DNA of 64,000 nt from Ectopseudomonas chengduensis (GCF_900102635.1 NZ_FMZQ01000003.1:248001-312000); one strand, 5' to 3'. Positions 41,860 to 52,879 are shown, numbered from the stretch's first letter. Numbers and translations: made by a program. The notes: generated by a model not told the origin, from the sequence alone.

Positions 41860-42669
41860 TCAGTCGATCGCTTCGACCTTCAGGCGCAGCGACATGTCCT
41901 CGCGGCCCTGGGTAGTGTGTCGGCGCAACACGTCACGGCCGCTGGAGCTGGTTTCCTCGCTGACGCCACCCAGGGTAATCCACTCGCCGAGTCGGCCGCT
42001 GACGCGGGTATCAGTGCTTTGCACATCGATCACGCCGGGGTGGCTGTTGCTGACGCGATCGCGTTGGCTGCTGATGGCAACGTGGACCAGTTCGCCAGAG
42101 AGGCTGGCCGTTACGTAGAAGCCGCGGGTCACGTCGCGGTAATGGGTATCCTGGTAGACCTGGCCGTAAGGGCCGGTACTGGTGGTGGTCAGCGGCACGC
42201 TCTGGCCGACCTGGATCAGCGCTGGATAACCTTCGGTGGCTTGTACCTGCTGGGTGCCGCCACCACGGCTGTCGGTGCTGCGGCGGATGATGCGCACCTG
42301 GTCGCGACCGTTCACTTCGCCGCGGCCGACCTGTACTTCGGCATTGCCGGCACTGAGCGTGCCATCGACGCGATAGCCGCGGTCGTTCTGGTAATTGCTG
42401 TCGGCGCTCTCCACGGTGATCAGCAGGCGACGCGGGCGGGTGTCGAGTTGCTGCAACAACACGCGCACTTCACCGATCTTGGCCGGTGACGCATTGACGA
42501 TCAGTTGGTTGCCATAGGCGCTGACCTTGCCCTCGTTGCCGAGCATCGACTGCACCACGCCGAGTACGTCATCGGCAGTGCGGTAATTCAGTGGGATTAC
42601 CTCGGTGGCCGCTTGCAGCGGCAGGCACAGGCCGAGAAGCAGGGCGGCGAACAGCGTGCGCAGGGTCAT
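41860..42669 (-). CDS. Exported protein with a lone secretin N-domain
   Basis: 269-aa exported protein. The signal peptide ends near CLPLQAA (residue 20-21). Residues about 22-77 form a secretin N0/N1-like (NolW) domain: EVIPLNYRTADDVLGVVQSML, then YGNQLIVNASPAKIGEVRVLLQQLD. The rest (about 78-269) is beta-rich with repeated polar strands and no secretin channel domain, TM segment or lipobox. Role unknown; it is not a full secretin. It overlaps the upstream DUF7931-like gene by 4 nt, so it forms an operon with it and probably the GNAT and roxA genes. Confidence 0.8.
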   Translation of the reverse strand: MTLRTLFAALLLGLCLPLQAATEVIPLNYRTADDVLGVVQSMLGNEGKVSAYGNQLIVNASPAKIGEVRVLLQQLDTRPRRLLITVESADSNYQNDRGYRVDGTLSAGNAEVQVGRGEVNGRDQVRIIRRSTDSRGGGTQQVQATEGYPALIQVGQSVPLTTTSTGPYGQVYQDTHYRDVTRGFYVTASLSGELVHVAISSQRDRVSNSHPGVIDVQSTDTRVSGRLGEWITLGGVSEETSSSGRDVLRRHTTQGREDMSLRLKVEAID

Positions 42670-43307
42670 AGCAGAAAGCTCCGCAGATCAGGGTCGGTGA
42701 TGCTGGTATCCCAGGCCTGGTCGAACTGGGTTTGGCGTTGGCGCACGCGCGCCGGATCGTTGTACAGGGTGTAGCCGGATTGTTGATCGAGTTCAGGTCG
42801 CACGAACAGGCCTCTGTCATCGGCGATCAGGAAGGCCAGTTCCTCGTTGGCGTAATCCGGATTGAGTTTGCGGATATGCAGGTTGGAGGACAGTCGGCGT
42901 GACAGGGCGAGCAGGCGATGACCTTCCTTCACGGCGCGGGTCGGATCGCGCAGCAGGATGCGCAGGCGCGCTCGTGGGCTGCTCAGCAGGAATCGGGTAC
43001 AGGCCTGTTGCACGCTGCTGTGGTGATAGAGCCAGGGTTCCAGGTCATCGCTGTACAGGCACAGGTTGCGCTGCGCCTGCTGGATCAGGGCGAGAACGTG
43101 AGCGCGCGCTTGCTGGGGCTGGCTGAAGCGCTCCAGGCGCTCGTGCTCGCCCAAGACGAAGGGGGCCGGCTCCCATTGCGCCGCATCCGGCGTGATGGGG
43201 GCGGGGTTGTGCACGGCAAAACGCCCCGGCGACTCGAATTGGATAGCCGCCAGTTCAATGGGATCTGGCGTATCGATCGGTTCGACCGGGGCGTCTTTGT
43301 CGTTCAT
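42666..43307 (-). CDS. Conserved hypothetical protein (DUF7931-like)
   Basis: 213-aa soluble protein without signal peptide or TM segment. The C-terminal two thirds (about 65-213) resemble a single phospholipase-D-like half: NLCLYSDDLEPWLYHHSSV, ARLRILLRDPTRAVKEGHRLLALSRRL and EELAFLIADDRGLFVRP, but no HKD motif is visible, so no nuclease or lipase activity is claimed. It lies 8 bp after the GNAT gene, with which I recall it being linked in Pseudomonas, and overlaps the secretin-domain gene by 4 nt. Confidence 0.75.
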   Translation of the reverse strand: MNDKDAPVEPIDTPDPIELAAIQFESPGRFAVHNPAPITPDAAQWEPAPFVLGEHERLERFSQPQQARAHVLALIQQAQRNLCLYSDDLEPWLYHHSSVQQACTRFLLSSPRARLRILLRDPTRAVKEGHRLLALSRRLSSNLHIRKLNPDYANEELAFLIADDRGLFVRPELDQQSGYTLYNDPARVRQRQTQFDQAWDTSITDPDLRSFLL

Positions 43308-43315
43308 CGTGCTCT

Positions 43316-43741
43316 CTACTGGCTGGTGCGCACCATATCCACGTGCGGTATGCCAGCGTCGAGGTACTCGTCGCTGACAATCCTGAAGCCTAGCCTTTCA
43401 TAGAACGGCGTGGCGTGCACCTGAGCCGTGAGCATTTGCTGATGCAGGCCGCGCTTTTCCGCTTCGGCAATCACCGCCTGCATCAGTTTTTCGCCCACTT
43501 TCAGGCCGCGCCAGTCCTTGAGCACCGACACGCGACCGATATGGCCGTCGGGCAGCAGGCGTGCGGTGCCGACCGGGTAATCGCCTTCCTCGGCGAGAAA
43601 GTGCACGGCGTCGGTATCCTCGGCGTCCCACTCCAGTTCTGGCGGCACCGATTGCTCGGCGACGAACACGCTGTCGCGGATACGACGAAGCTCGACATTG
43701 TCCCTGTGCCAGTCCGCGACTCGGACGGAGATCTCACTCAT
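43316..43741 (-). CDS. GNAT-family N-acetyltransferase
   Basis: 141-aa compact GNAT enzyme resembling ElaA/YjcF-type acetyltransferases. The acetyl-CoA motif is GRVSVLKDWRGLKVGEKLMQA (R-x-x-G-x-G/A pattern at about residues 73-83) and the C-terminal HATPFYERLGFRIVSDEYLDAGIPH is diagnostic of this subgroup. The ATG at 43741 overlaps the roxA stop by 8 nt; the 33 open codons upstream lie within roxA. Acceptor unknown. Confidence 0.88.
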   Translation of the reverse strand: MSEISVRVADWHRDNVELRRIRDSVFVAEQSVPPELEWDAEDTDAVHFLAEEGDYPVGTARLLPDGHIGRVSVLKDWRGLKVGEKLMQAVIAEAEKRGLHQQMLTAQVHATPFYERLGFRIVSDEYLDAGIPHVDMVRTSQ

Positions 43742-44900
43742 CGGCAAATCCCAGGCTGCCTTGCTTGACCAGTTCCCATAGCAGGGTACGCCCCTCGTCG
43801 TCGGCCAGCCAGGCGCCGAGGTTTTCCACATGTAACGCATCGGCGCTGCAGATCAGCTTCAGCAGCTCACGCAGGCGGGCCGACACCAGACGGCTCTGGC
43901 CGCTGGCGAACAGCACCAGATCTTCGCCGACTTCCGACCAGGCCATGCGTGCGCTGGGGTTGCGGATGAGGATCGCGCCATCTTCCAGTGCGCCAAGGAA
44001 GTCTTCTTCCTCGATCTCGATGCCGGCGACCAGCTCCGGGTACTTGGGCTCGGTCATGAACTGGCCGAACCAGGTCATCAGCAGACGTTCGTCACCCATG
44101 TGCTCATTGAGCAGGGCCTTGAGGCGCTCCAGGGCGTCGCGCTGGATCTGGTTGGGATCCTCGCTCGGCTGGATGTCGGCATCGCTGTAACGCTCTTCGT
44201 CGGGCAGGAACTGGCCGAGGAAGTCGGTGAAATGGGTCAGTACTTCGGCGGCGCTCGGCGCGCGGAAGCCCACGGAATAGGTCATGCAATCATCCTCAGC
44301 GGTGCCACAGTGGGCGAGGCATGGCGGCAGGTAGAGCATGTCGCCGGGTGCCAGCACCCATTCATCGGTTGGTTCGAATTGAGCCAGGATCTTCAGATCG
44401 GCGTGGGGGAGCAGCGGGCTGTCGGCATCGCACATCTGGCCAATTTGCCAGCGGCGATGACCATGAGCCTGCAGCAGGAATACGTCGTAGTTGTCGAAAT
44501 GCGGGCCGACGCCGCCACCGGGGGCAGCGAAGCTGATCATCAGATCGTCGATGCGCCACTTGGGCAGGAATTTGAAGTCTTCCAGCAGTTCGGCCACTTC
44601 CGGGACGAACTGGTCGACGGCTTGTACCAGCAGGGTCCAGTCGCGCTCGGGCAGATCCTGGAAGGTGTCTTCGTTGAACGGACCGCGCTGCAGCTCCCAG
44701 GGGCGCTCGCCATGCTCGATCACCAGGCGCGACTCGACTTCCTCTTCCAGCGCCAGGCCGGCCAGTTCGTCCGGGCTGATCGGGCTTTCGAAGTCGGGAA
44801 TGGCCTGACGCACCAGCAGGGGTTTCTTCTGCCAGTAGTCGCGCAGGAATTCACGGGCTGTGAGGCCACCCAGCAATTGCAGCGGAGTATCAGGATTCAT
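43734..44900 (-). CDS. roxA: 50S ribosomal protein L16 arginine hydroxylase RoxA (cupin/JmjC)
   Basis: 388-aa 2-oxoglutarate/Fe(II)-dependent oxygenase of the ribosomal oxygenase family (YcfD type). The JmjC facial triad is seen as HFD in GGGVGPHFDNYDVFLLQ (about residues 133-135) and the distal His in PPCLAHCGTAEDD. A dimerisation/winged-helix region follows. In E. coli it hydroxylates an arginine of L16. It is the first gene of a four-gene set (roxA, GNAT, DUF7931-like, secretin-domain protein), 78 bp downstream of purB. Confidence 0.9.
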   Translation of the reverse strand: MNPDTPLQLLGGLTAREFLRDYWQKKPLLVRQAIPDFESPISPDELAGLALEEEVESRLVIEHGERPWELQRGPFNEDTFQDLPERDWTLLVQAVDQFVPEVAELLEDFKFLPKWRIDDLMISFAAPGGGVGPHFDNYDVFLLQAHGHRRWQIGQMCDADSPLLPHADLKILAQFEPTDEWVLAPGDMLYLPPCLAHCGTAEDDCMTYSVGFRAPSAAEVLTHFTDFLGQFLPDEERYSDADIQPSEDPNQIQRDALERLKALLNEHMGDERLLMTWFGQFMTEPKYPELVAGIEIEEEDFLGALEDGAILIRNPSARMAWSEVGEDLVLFASGQSRLVSARLRELLKLICSADALHVENLGAWLADDEGRTLLWELVKQGSLGFADE

Positions 44901-44932
44901 CAGTAAGCCCTTGAAATAGATAAAAACCTTAA

Positions 44933-44960
44933 AACAAAAACGCCCGGCTCAGCCGGGCGT
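44933..44960 (-). terminator. Intrinsic terminator of purB
   Basis: Stem CGCCCGGCT / AGCCGGGCG with a 1-nt apparent loop (effective loop 3-5 nt), followed on the minus strand by TTTTTGTTTT, 19 bp after the purB stop. Confidence 0.9.
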
Positions 44961-44978
44961 CCTCGAGGCTGGTATGGC

Positions 44979-46469
<1,491 letters not shown>

Positions 46470-46497
46470 TCATACATGAAAACCGACGCTTGGCCGC

Positions 46498-47361
46498 CTA
46501 TGCCCTGCGTCTTGCTACCGATAACAGACTGGCGGCAAAGATCAATGCTGCACCGAGCAGCGAAAGCGTGTCTGGCGTCTCGCCCCAGAGCAGCCAGGCG
46601 ATGATGCCGGCGAAGACGATGGCCAGGTAGGCGACCGGGCCGATCAGCCCGGGCGGCGCCAGGCCATAGGCGCGCGACATGATCACCTGGCTGGCGGTGG
46701 CCAGCAGGCCGATGCCCAGCAGCCAGCTAAGTTGCGTGGAGTCGAGCGGTTGCCAGCTCCAGGTCAGCGGGATGGCGGAGAACAGTGCACTGAACAGCGA
46801 GAAATAGAAGACGATGCGCGTGGCCGGTTCGCTGTCGCTCATTTCGCGGATGGAGACGAAGGCGAAGGCGGCCAGCAGGCTGGCGGCCAGGCCAAACAGC
46901 GCGGGCCCCTCGAACAGGGCGGCGCTGGGCTTGGCCACCAGCAGTACCCCGCACAGGCCGATCAGGCTGCTGATCAGCATGCGCCGCGTCAGCGGCTCCT
47001 TGAGCCAGATATGTGCGATCAGCGGGGTAAATACCGGCGCCGAATAGGTGAACAGCATGGCGTCGGCCAGTGGCAGGTGGGCGATGGCGTAGAAGAAGCA
47101 GTACATCGCCGCCAGGCCGTAGGTGGTGCGCCACAGATGGGATTTCAGCCGTGTCGTGCGCAGAGGACGAACACCGCGTACCAGCAGCAGCGGCAGAAAG
47201 AACAGCACGCCGACCAGATTGCGGAAGAACACCACCGACTCGTTGTTGACGCTGACGGATATCTCGCGGATGCCGACTCCGGTAAAGGCGAACAGCAGCG
47301 CCGAGAGCGCCAGCAGCAGGGCACCCTGAAGGGGTTTTACGCTGCGGCTGGCGGGCTCCAT
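46498..47361 (-). CDS. DMT-superfamily transporter (EamA family)
   Basis: 287-aa membrane protein with ten predicted TM helices formed by two EamA repeats. Markers are the N-terminal ALLLALSALLFAFTGVGIREIS, the repeat-1 ending LIGLCGVLLVAKPS and the repeat-2 ending LLGAALIFAASLLSVARRRA. Such proteins are usually exporters of amino acids or metabolites; the substrate is unknown. It lies 2 bp after hflD on the same strand and may ride on the mnmA-hflD transcript. Confidence 0.88.
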   Translation of the reverse strand: MEPASRSVKPLQGALLLALSALLFAFTGVGIREISVSVNNESVVFFRNLVGVLFFLPLLLVRGVRPLRTTRLKSHLWRTTYGLAAMYCFFYAIAHLPLADAMLFTYSAPVFTPLIAHIWLKEPLTRRMLISSLIGLCGVLLVAKPSAALFEGPALFGLAASLLAAFAFVSIREMSDSEPATRIVFYFSLFSALFSAIPLTWSWQPLDSTQLSWLLGIGLLATASQVIMSRAYGLAPPGLIGPVAYLAIVFAGIIAWLLWGETPDTLSLLGAALIFAASLLSVARRRA

Positions 47362-47363
47362 GG

Positions 47364-47984
47364 TCAGCTTCGCGTCAGTTCGTAGAGTTCTTTGAGCAGC
47401 TTGCTGCGGCTGAACACCAACTGCCAGCGGTGGCCGCCGAGCTGACGCCAGAGGCGCGCCGAGCGGATGCCGGCGAGCAGCAGGGCGCGGATTTTTGCCG
47501 CGTTGTTCGGCTGCTGCAGGAAGCGCATGTCGCCGTGCACCTGAATGCGCTGGCGGAAGGTGCTGATGGTGTCCTGATACAGGCCGCCGCAGGCGGCAAT
47601 GACGTTGTCATGGACCAGGCCGAAATGCTCGACCTGTTGCTGGATCTGATCCAGCCGGCTGCCCATCACCTGCAGCATGTCGCTGCGCTTGTCCAGTTGC
47701 CGCTCCAGGCCGATCATCGCCAGCGCATAGCGCAGCGGCTCGCGCTGCAGAGCGGATGGGTTGCGCTCCAGCGAGCTGATCAGGGCGCGATAACCGTCAC
47801 GCAGGTTGAGGTCGTCGCCGCCGTATACGTCCAGCGTGCTTTTCGGGTCGCGCACCAGCAGGCTGCCCAGCATGCAGCCCATAGAGGCTTCGCTGACCTG
47901 GCCGGTGCGGGCGATCTTGTCGGCCAGTACGGCGGCTTCGAATACGGCGCCGAGGGCAACCAGTTGCTCCTGCAGCGGGCTCAT
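47364..47984 (-). CDS. hflD: High-frequency lysogenization protein HflD homologue
   Basis: 206-aa all-helical, membrane-associated protein of the HflD/YcfC family, whose E. coli member binds phage lambda CII. Typical segments are [35 protein letters not shown] and [28 protein letters not shown]. The ATG at 47984 overlaps the mnmA stop by 4 nt, the usual mnmA-hflD coupling; 18 upstream codons in the same frame are inside mnmA. Cellular role outside phage biology is unclear. Confidence 0.92.
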   Translation of the reverse strand: MSPLQEQLVALGAVFEAAVLADKIARTGQVSEASMGCMLGSLLVRDPKSTLDVYGGDDLNLRDGYRALISSLERNPSALQREPLRYALAMIGLERQLDKRSDMLQVMGSRLDQIQQQVEHFGLVHDNVIAACGGLYQDTISTFRQRIQVHGDMRFLQQPNNAAKIRALLLAGIRSARLWRQLGGHRWQLVFSRSKLLKELYELTRS

Positions 47985-49093
47985 CGGGCGTCCTCGTACC
48001 AGGCTTCGGCGGTTTCGATCACGCCGCCGCCGAGGCACACCTCGCCGTCATAGAACACCACGGACTGACCCGGGGTGACGGCGCGCTGCGGCTCGTCGAA
48101 CACGGCGCGATAGCCGTTTTCGGTCTTCTCCAGGGTGCAGCTCTGGTCACTCTGGCGGTAGCGCACCTTGGCCGTGAGGCGGAGCGGAGTGCTCAGGTCC
48201 ACGGGGTTGACCCAGTAGATGTCCGAGGCGAGCAGGGCGCGGGAGAACAGCCAGGGATGTTCGTTGCCTTGGCCGACGATCAGCACGTTGCGCGTCAGGT
48301 CCTTGCGCAGCACGTACCAGGGATCGTCGCTGGCGTCCTTGAGACCACCGATGCCGAGGCCCTGGCGCTGGCCGATGGTGTGGTACATCAGGCCGTGATG
48401 ACGGCCGATGACCTGGCCGTCAGTGGTTTCGATATCGCCAGGCTGCGCCGGCAGGTACTGCTTGAGGAAGTCGCTGAAGCGGCGCTCGCCGATGAAGCAG
48501 ATACCGGTGGAGTCCTTCTTCTTCGCCGTGGCCAGCTCGTACTTCTCGGCAATGGCGCGCACCTGCGGCTTTTCCAGTTCACCGACCGGGAACAGGGTCC
48601 TGGCGATCTGCTCGCCGCCGACGGCATGCAGGAAGTAGCTCTGGTCCTTGTTCGGGTCCAGACCCTTGAGCAGCTCGGTACGGCCATCGATATCGCGGCG
48701 ACGCACGTAGTGGCCGGTGGCGATCAGGTCGGCGCCGAGGCTTAGGGCGTAGTCGAGGAAGGCTTTGAACTTGATCTCGCGGTTACACAGGATATCCGGG
48801 TTCGGCGTACGTCCGGCCTTGTATTCGGCCAGGAAATGCTCGAACACGTTGTCCCAGTATTCTGCGGCGAAGTTGGCGGTGTGCAGCTTGATGCCGATGC
48901 GATCGCATACGGCCTGGGCGTCGGCCAGGTCGTCCATGGCGGTGCAGTACTCGGTGCCGTCGTCTTCGTCCCAGTTCTTCATGAACAGGCCTTCGACCTG
49001 GTAACCCTGCTCCATCAACAGCAGGGCGGAAACGGACGAGTCGACGCCGCCGGACATGCCGACGATCACGCGTTGGGTGCTAGGTGCTTGCAT
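47981..49093 (-). CDS. mnmA: tRNA-specific 2-thiouridylase MnmA
   Basis: 370-aa enzyme that installs 2-thiouridine at U34 of Lys, Glu and Gln tRNAs. The PP-loop ATP motif is [15 protein letters not shown] (residues 8-22). The catalytic cysteines are in [12 protein letters not shown] (about Cys99-101) and [12 protein letters not shown] (about Cys199), and the HxxGQRxGLGIG segment is present. In P. aeruginosa I recall a nudix gene directly upstream; here a MocR gene and the mva cluster intervene. Confidence 0.97.
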   Translation of the reverse strand: MQAPSTQRVIVGMSGGVDSSVSALLLMEQGYQVEGLFMKNWDEDDGTEYCTAMDDLADAQAVCDRIGIKLHTANFAAEYWDNVFEHFLAEYKAGRTPNPDILCNREIKFKAFLDYALSLGADLIATGHYVRRRDIDGRTELLKGLDPNKDQSYFLHAVGGEQIARTLFPVGELEKPQVRAIAEKYELATAKKKDSTGICFIGERRFSDFLKQYLPAQPGDIETTDGQVIGRHHGLMYHTIGQRQGLGIGGLKDASDDPWYVLRKDLTRNVLIVGQGNEHPWLFSRALLASDIYWVNPVDLSTPLRLTAKVRYRQSDQSCTLEKTENGYRAVFDEPQRAVTPGQSVVFYDGEVCLGGGVIETAEAWYEDAR

Positions 49094-49139
49094 GGGAATC
49101 TGCGAGTGAAGCCTGAAAAGTTGCCGAGTCTACCAGAAA

Positions 49140-49164
49140 GCCTGCGCCCGTTCAGTGCGCAGGC
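49140..49164 (-). terminator. Hairpin after the MocR gene
   Basis: 8-bp arms GCCTGCGC / GCGCAGGC with a 9-nt loop, 18 bp beyond the regulator stop; on the minus strand it is followed by TTTCTGG, a short T-tract. Probable terminator that insulates mnmA. Confidence 0.55.
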
Positions 49165-49181
49165 GAGAGCGACTGTTGTTC

Positions 49182-50567
49182 TTATCCTGCTAGCCCCAGG
49201 TGCATGAGGCTGCGGCGAAAGGCTGGATCGTCCAGGTAGGCGACATTGAGCCGCGTCCAGGCCACGGGCATCTGCCGATCGACCGCGAAGATCGAGCCCG
49301 GCGCAAGCATCACGCCCTGGCTCAGGCATTGGCGGGTGAGGGTATTGGCATCATCTGCCCCAGGAAAGCGGGCCCACAGATAGAGGCTCTGTTCGGGCCG
49401 GCAGAACACCTCGGCGCCCAAACCGTCGAGTACCGCCAGACCGCGTTGCGTGGCAGCGCGCAAGCGTTCCTGAAGGCGCGACAGGTGGCGCAGGAAGTGC
49501 CCTTCGGCGAGGATCACGTCGATGGTGCGCTCACTGTACTCGGCGCCGCTGTTGTGCAGCAGCATCTTCAGGTCGGCCAGTTCCTCGATGCGTTTCTTGC
49601 TGCCGGCGATGAAGCCGACGCGCAAGGCGGCGGAAATCGATTTGGAGAAACTGCCCAGGTACAGGGTGCGCTCGGACTGGTCCAGGGCCGTCAGCTTTAT
49701 CGCCGAGCTGGGTTTGAAGTCGGCCATGGCGTCGTTCTCCACCAGCAGCAGGTCATGCGCTTCTGCAAGCTGCAGCAACTGGTGCGCCTTGGCTGGGGAC
49801 AGATCGGAGCCGGTCGGGTTGTGGCCCACGGATTGGAGGAAGAACAGTTTGGGGCGGTGCTTCTTCAGCTGGCGTTCCAGCGTATCCAGGTCCGGGCCAT
49901 CAGCCTCTCGCGCAATGCCGAGCATGCGCGCCCCTTGTAGTTGCAGCTTGCCGAACAAGGGATAGTAGCCAGGGTCCTCGACCAGTACCGTGTCGCCGGG
50001 GGCCACGTAGCGACGGATGATCAGGTCCATTGCATGGTTGGCGCCCAGGGTGGTCACCAGTTGCCGTGGTGATACGGCAATCTGGTAGTCCGCCAGCTTC
50101 TGCACCAGGCGTTGGCGCAGGTCGGGATTGCCCAGCCGTGTTCCGTAGCGAAACAGGGTCGACACGCCACCGCGCACCACTTGCCGGTGGAATTTGTCCA
50201 GGCGCATGTCCATCAGCCATTCGATCGGCGGAAACCCTTCGCCCAGGTGTGAATGGCCAGGGTCGCGCACGAACTGCTGGCGCATCATCCAGATGGTGTC
50301 CAGCGCCCGGGTGTAAGGCTCTGGTTCGTCATCCTCCTTGCGCGCTTTGAGGTTCTTGCAGACGAAGAACCCCTTGCCATGCCGGGCTTCTACCAGCCCC
50401 TGCGATGCCAGGTGCTCGTAAGCGGTGATTACGGTGTTCTTGGCGTACCCATGCAGGCGCATGTACTCGCGTAACGAGGGCAGTTTGTTGCCCTCTTGCA
50501 GGGCGCCTTCGGCTATCTGCCTGGCAATGGCGTCGGCCACTCTTTGCGCAAGGGTTTGTCTGGGCAT
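49182..50567 (-). CDS. MocR-type (GntR-HTH + aminotransferase-like) regulator
   Basis: 461-aa chimeric regulator. Residues 1-75 are a GntR winged helix (LAQRVADAIARQIAEGALQ, KLPSLREYMRLHGYAKNTVITAYEHLASQGLVEARHGKGFFV in order). Residues about 105-461 are a fold-type I aminotransferase domain with NPTG at 250-253, the PLP-ring Asp279 and Schiff-base Lys309 in LGSFSKSIS, so it probably binds PLP. It is divergent from the HMG-CoA reductase gene across a 117-bp gap, the classical layout for a dedicated regulator. The effector is unknown. It is not the MvaR I associate with P. mevalonii by name only; I cannot compare the sequences. Confidence 0.88.
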   Translation of the reverse strand: MPRQTLAQRVADAIARQIAEGALQEGNKLPSLREYMRLHGYAKNTVITAYEHLASQGLVEARHGKGFFVCKNLKARKEDDEPEPYTRALDTIWMMRQQFVRDPGHSHLGEGFPPIEWLMDMRLDKFHRQVVRGGVSTLFRYGTRLGNPDLRQRLVQKLADYQIAVSPRQLVTTLGANHAMDLIIRRYVAPGDTVLVEDPGYYPLFGKLQLQGARMLGIAREADGPDLDTLERQLKKHRPKLFFLQSVGHNPTGSDLSPAKAHQLLQLAEAHDLLLVENDAMADFKPSSAIKLTALDQSERTLYLGSFSKSISAALRVGFIAGSKKRIEELADLKMLLHNSGAEYSERTIDVILAEGHFLRHLSRLQERLRAATQRGLAVLDGLGAEVFCRPEQSLYLWARFPGADDANTLTRQCLSQGVMLAPGSIFAVDRQMPVAWTRLNVAYLDDPAFRRSLMHLGLAG

Positions 50568-50684
50568 GGCGAAAAGGTCGTGGGTACATGGGTGAAGTGT
50601 CTGGACAAACTGTACCTTTTTTCATGGATACAGTGCGGATAGTGTTTCGCAACCAAGAACAAACGACTCCAAGAGAGCTCCCCG
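50568..50684. promoter_or_regulatory. Divergent mocR / mvaA control region
   Basis: 117-bp gap that must carry both promoters. An inverted repeat CTGTA-N14-TACAG lies at 50610-50633 (with CTGTACC on the left and GGATACAG on the right), and a related CTGGACA element at 50601. GGATAGTG near 50636-50643 could contain the -10 of mvaA. These are the best operator candidates for the MocR protein. Confidence 0.5.
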
Positions 50685-51971
50685 ATGTCCATCGACTCCC
50701 GCCTGCCCAATTTCCGCAATCTGTCGCCCTCGAAACGACTCGACTACGTTCAGCAACTGATCGGTCTGTCTGCCGAGGACTCGGCCCTTCTCCGCGATGC
50801 CGGTGCACTGCCGATTGAAATCGCCGACGGCATGATCGAGAACGTGATCGGCACGTTCGAGTTGCCCTACGCACTGGCAAGCAACTTCCGCATCAACGGC
50901 AGGGATGTAGTGATTCCATTGGTGGTGGAGGAGCCTTCGGTGGTTGCCGCGGCTTCGTTCATGGCCAAGCTGGCGCGGCCGACTGGTGGTTTTCAGACCT
51001 CCAGCAGTGCGCCCCTGATGCGTGCTCAGGTACAGATCATTGGCGTCAGCGACCCCTACAATGCGCGGCTCAGCCTGCTGCGCAGCAAGGACGAGATCAT
51101 CGCTCTGGCCAACAGCAAGGACCAGTTGCTGAACAGCCTGGGTGGCGGTTGTCGCGATATCGAGGTGCACACCTTCATCGATAGCCCGCGCGGGCCGATG
51201 CTGGTGGCTCACCTGATCGTCGACGTGCGCGATGCCATGGGCGCCAATACGGTCAATACCATGGCAGAGGCGGTGGCGCCGCTGATGGAGCAGCTCACCG
51301 GCGGCAAGGTGCGTTTGCGCATTCTCTCCAACCTCGCCGATCTGCGTCTGGCCCGCGCCCAGGTGCGTATTGCGCCGGAGCAGCTGGATACGCCGGCGTA
51401 CAAGGGGGTCGAGGTCATCGAAGGGGTGATCGATGCCTATACCTTTGCGGCGATCGATCCCTACCGAGCGGCGACCCACAACAAGGGCATCATGAATGGC
51501 ATCGATCCCCTGGTGGTGGCCACTGGCAACGATTGGCGGGCGGTGGAGGCCGGTGCTCATGCCTATGCCTGCCGCAATGGTCACTATGGTTCACTGACCA
51601 CCTGGGAGAAGGACAGCCAAGGTCATCTGGTCGGAACCATTGAAATGCCCATGCCGCTGGGGTTGGTGGGCGGCGCCACCAAGACTCATCCCCTGGCGCA
51701 GTTGTCGCTGCGCATTCTGGGCGTCAAGAGTGCTCAGGAGCTGGGCGAAATTGCGGTCGCCGTGGGGTTGGCGCAGAACCTCGGGGCTCTGCGCGCCCTG
51801 GCCACCGAAGGCATTCAGCGCGGTCACATGGCCCTGCATGCGCGCAATGTCGCGCTGTCGGCCGGTGCCCGTGGCGATGAGGTGGACTGGCTGGTCAAGC
51901 GAATGGTCGAGGCGCGAGATGTGCGCGCCGACCGCGCGGAGGTTCTGCTGCGCGAAAAGCGTGCTCAATGA
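50685..51971 (+). CDS. mvaA: Class II (degradative) hydroxymethylglutaryl-CoA reductase
   Basis: 428-aa protein aligning end to end with P. mevalonii MvaA as I remember it (MSLDSRLPAFRNLSP... against [15 protein letters not shown] here). Catalytic residues keep their published numbers: Glu83 (VVEEPS), Lys267 (THNKGIMNG), Asp283 ([12 protein letters not shown]) and His381 ([12 protein letters not shown]). Asp146 in [12 protein letters not shown] is the residue associated with NADH rather than NADPH use. The enzyme would oxidise mevalonate with CoA and 2 NAD+ to HMG-CoA. No mevalonate-synthesis gene is nearby and pseudomonads use the MEP pathway, so the role is catabolic. The stop overlaps mvaB by 4 nt. 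Confidence 0.96.
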   Translation: MSIDSRLPNFRNLSPSKRLDYVQQLIGLSAEDSALLRDAGALPIEIADGMIENVIGTFELPYALASNFRINGRDVVIPLVVEEPSVVAAASFMAKLARPTGGFQTSSSAPLMRAQVQIIGVSDPYNARLSLLRSKDEIIALANSKDQLLNSLGGGCRDIEVHTFIDSPRGPMLVAHLIVDVRDAMGANTVNTMAEAVAPLMEQLTGGKVRLRILSNLADLRLARAQVRIAPEQLDTPAYKGVEVIEGVIDAYTFAAIDPYRAATHNKGIMNGIDPLVVATGNDWRAVEAGAHAYACRNGHYGSLTTWEKDSQGHLVGTIEMPMPLGLVGGATKTHPLAQLSLRILGVKSAQELGEIAVAVGLAQNLGALRALATEGIQRGHMALHARNVALSAGARGDEVDWLVKRMVEARDVRADRAEVLLREKRAQ

Positions 51972-52879
51972 CCATGGATGCGGTAAGGCTGGTAGAGGTC
52001 GGCGCACGCGACGGCCTGCAGAACGAGGCCCAGACGCTGCCGGTGGCGATACGCGTGGAGCTGATCGAGCGCCTGGTCGCAGCCGGGTTGCAAACTCTGG
52101 AGGCCGGTGCGTTCGTCTCGCCGCGCTGGGTTCCGCAGATGGCCGACTCCGATGAGGTGCTGCGACGGCTTCGGCAGCACCCGGGGGTGACCTACACGGC
52201 GCTGGTGCCCAATCTCCAGGGGCTGGATGCCGCGCTGGCGGCGGGCTGCAGGGAGGTCGCGGTTTTCGCGTCCGCATCCGAGTTGTTCTCGCAGCGGAAC
52301 ATCAACTGCTCCATCGATGAAAGCCTGCAGCGCTTCCAGCCTGTGCTTGCCAAGGCAGCAGAGCAGGGCGTGGCGGTACGCGGCTACGTGTCCTGCGTGC
52401 TTGGTTGTCCGTTCAGCGATGAAGTACCGATGGCTGATGTGGTTCGAGTTGCCCGTGAGCTGTATGCCATGGGCTGCTATGAGATCAGCCTGGGGGACAC
52501 CATTGGCAGAGGTACGCCGGGGCGGGTCAGGCAGCTCATCGAGGCGTGCGCCAGCGAAGTGCCGGTCACGGCCCTGGCCGGGCACTTCCACGACACCTAT
52601 GGCATGGCAGTGGCCAACGTTCAGGCGGCTCTGGAGGCTGGCGTGCGTGTGTTCGACAGCTCGATCTCCGGGCTTGGCGGGTGTCCATATTCACCAGGTG
52701 CCACGGGTAACGTGGCAACCGAGGAACTGGTCTACCTGTTCCGTGAGCAGGGGTTGGCGACCGGTGTTGATCTTCCGGCGCTGCTCGAAGCGGGAGCCTT
52801 TATCGATGCCGCGCTGGGCAAGGCCTCGGCCTCGAGAGTGGCCACGGCTCTGCGCAGCAAGGCAGCCCGTCCGCGATGA
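51968..52879 (+). CDS. mvaB: Hydroxymethylglutaryl-CoA lyase
   Basis: 303-aa TIM-barrel lyase cleaving HMG-CoA to acetyl-CoA and acetoacetate. It has the N-terminal [15 protein letters not shown] with Arg14/Asp15, metal-binding His206 and His208 in GHFHDT, and the active-site Cys239 in [20 protein letters not shown] second Met two codons in (51974) would give 301 residues and place this Cys at 237, the number I recall for P. mevalonii, so 51974 is a real alternative start. It overlaps mvaA by 4 nt, so the two reactions are coupled in expression. Leucine degradation also uses such a lyase, but no leucine-pathway partner is present here. Confidence 0.94.
   Translation: MTMDAVRLVEVGARDGLQNEAQTLPVAIRVELIERLVAAGLQTLEAGAFVSPRWVPQMADSDEVLRRLRQHPGVTYTALVPNLQGLDAALAAGCREVAVFASASELFSQRNINCSIDESLQRFQPVLAKAAEQGVAVRGYVSCVLGCPFSDEVPMADVVRVARELYAMGCYEISLGDTIGRGTPGRVRQLIEACASEVPVTALAGHFHDTYGMAVANVQAALEAGVRVFDSSISGLGGCPYSPGATGNVATEELVYLFREQGLATGVDLPALLEAGAFIDAALGKASASRVATALRSKAARPR

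Noticed and set aside
42666..43307. Phospholipase D or histone acetyltransferase-type annotation for the DUF7931-like protein
   Set aside because: No HKD motif and no acetyl-CoA motif are visible; those names would be carried over from neighbours.
49182..50567. Plain aminotransferase instead of a regulator
   Set aside because: An intact GntR winged helix precedes the aminotransferase domain and the gene is divergent from the operon, so MocR regulator is the better call.
50685..51971. Biosynthetic mevalonate-pathway HMG-CoA reductase
   Set aside because: The sequence is class II like P. mevalonii, it is coupled to HMG-CoA lyase, and no HMG-CoA synthase, mevalonate kinase or decarboxylase gene is in the window.
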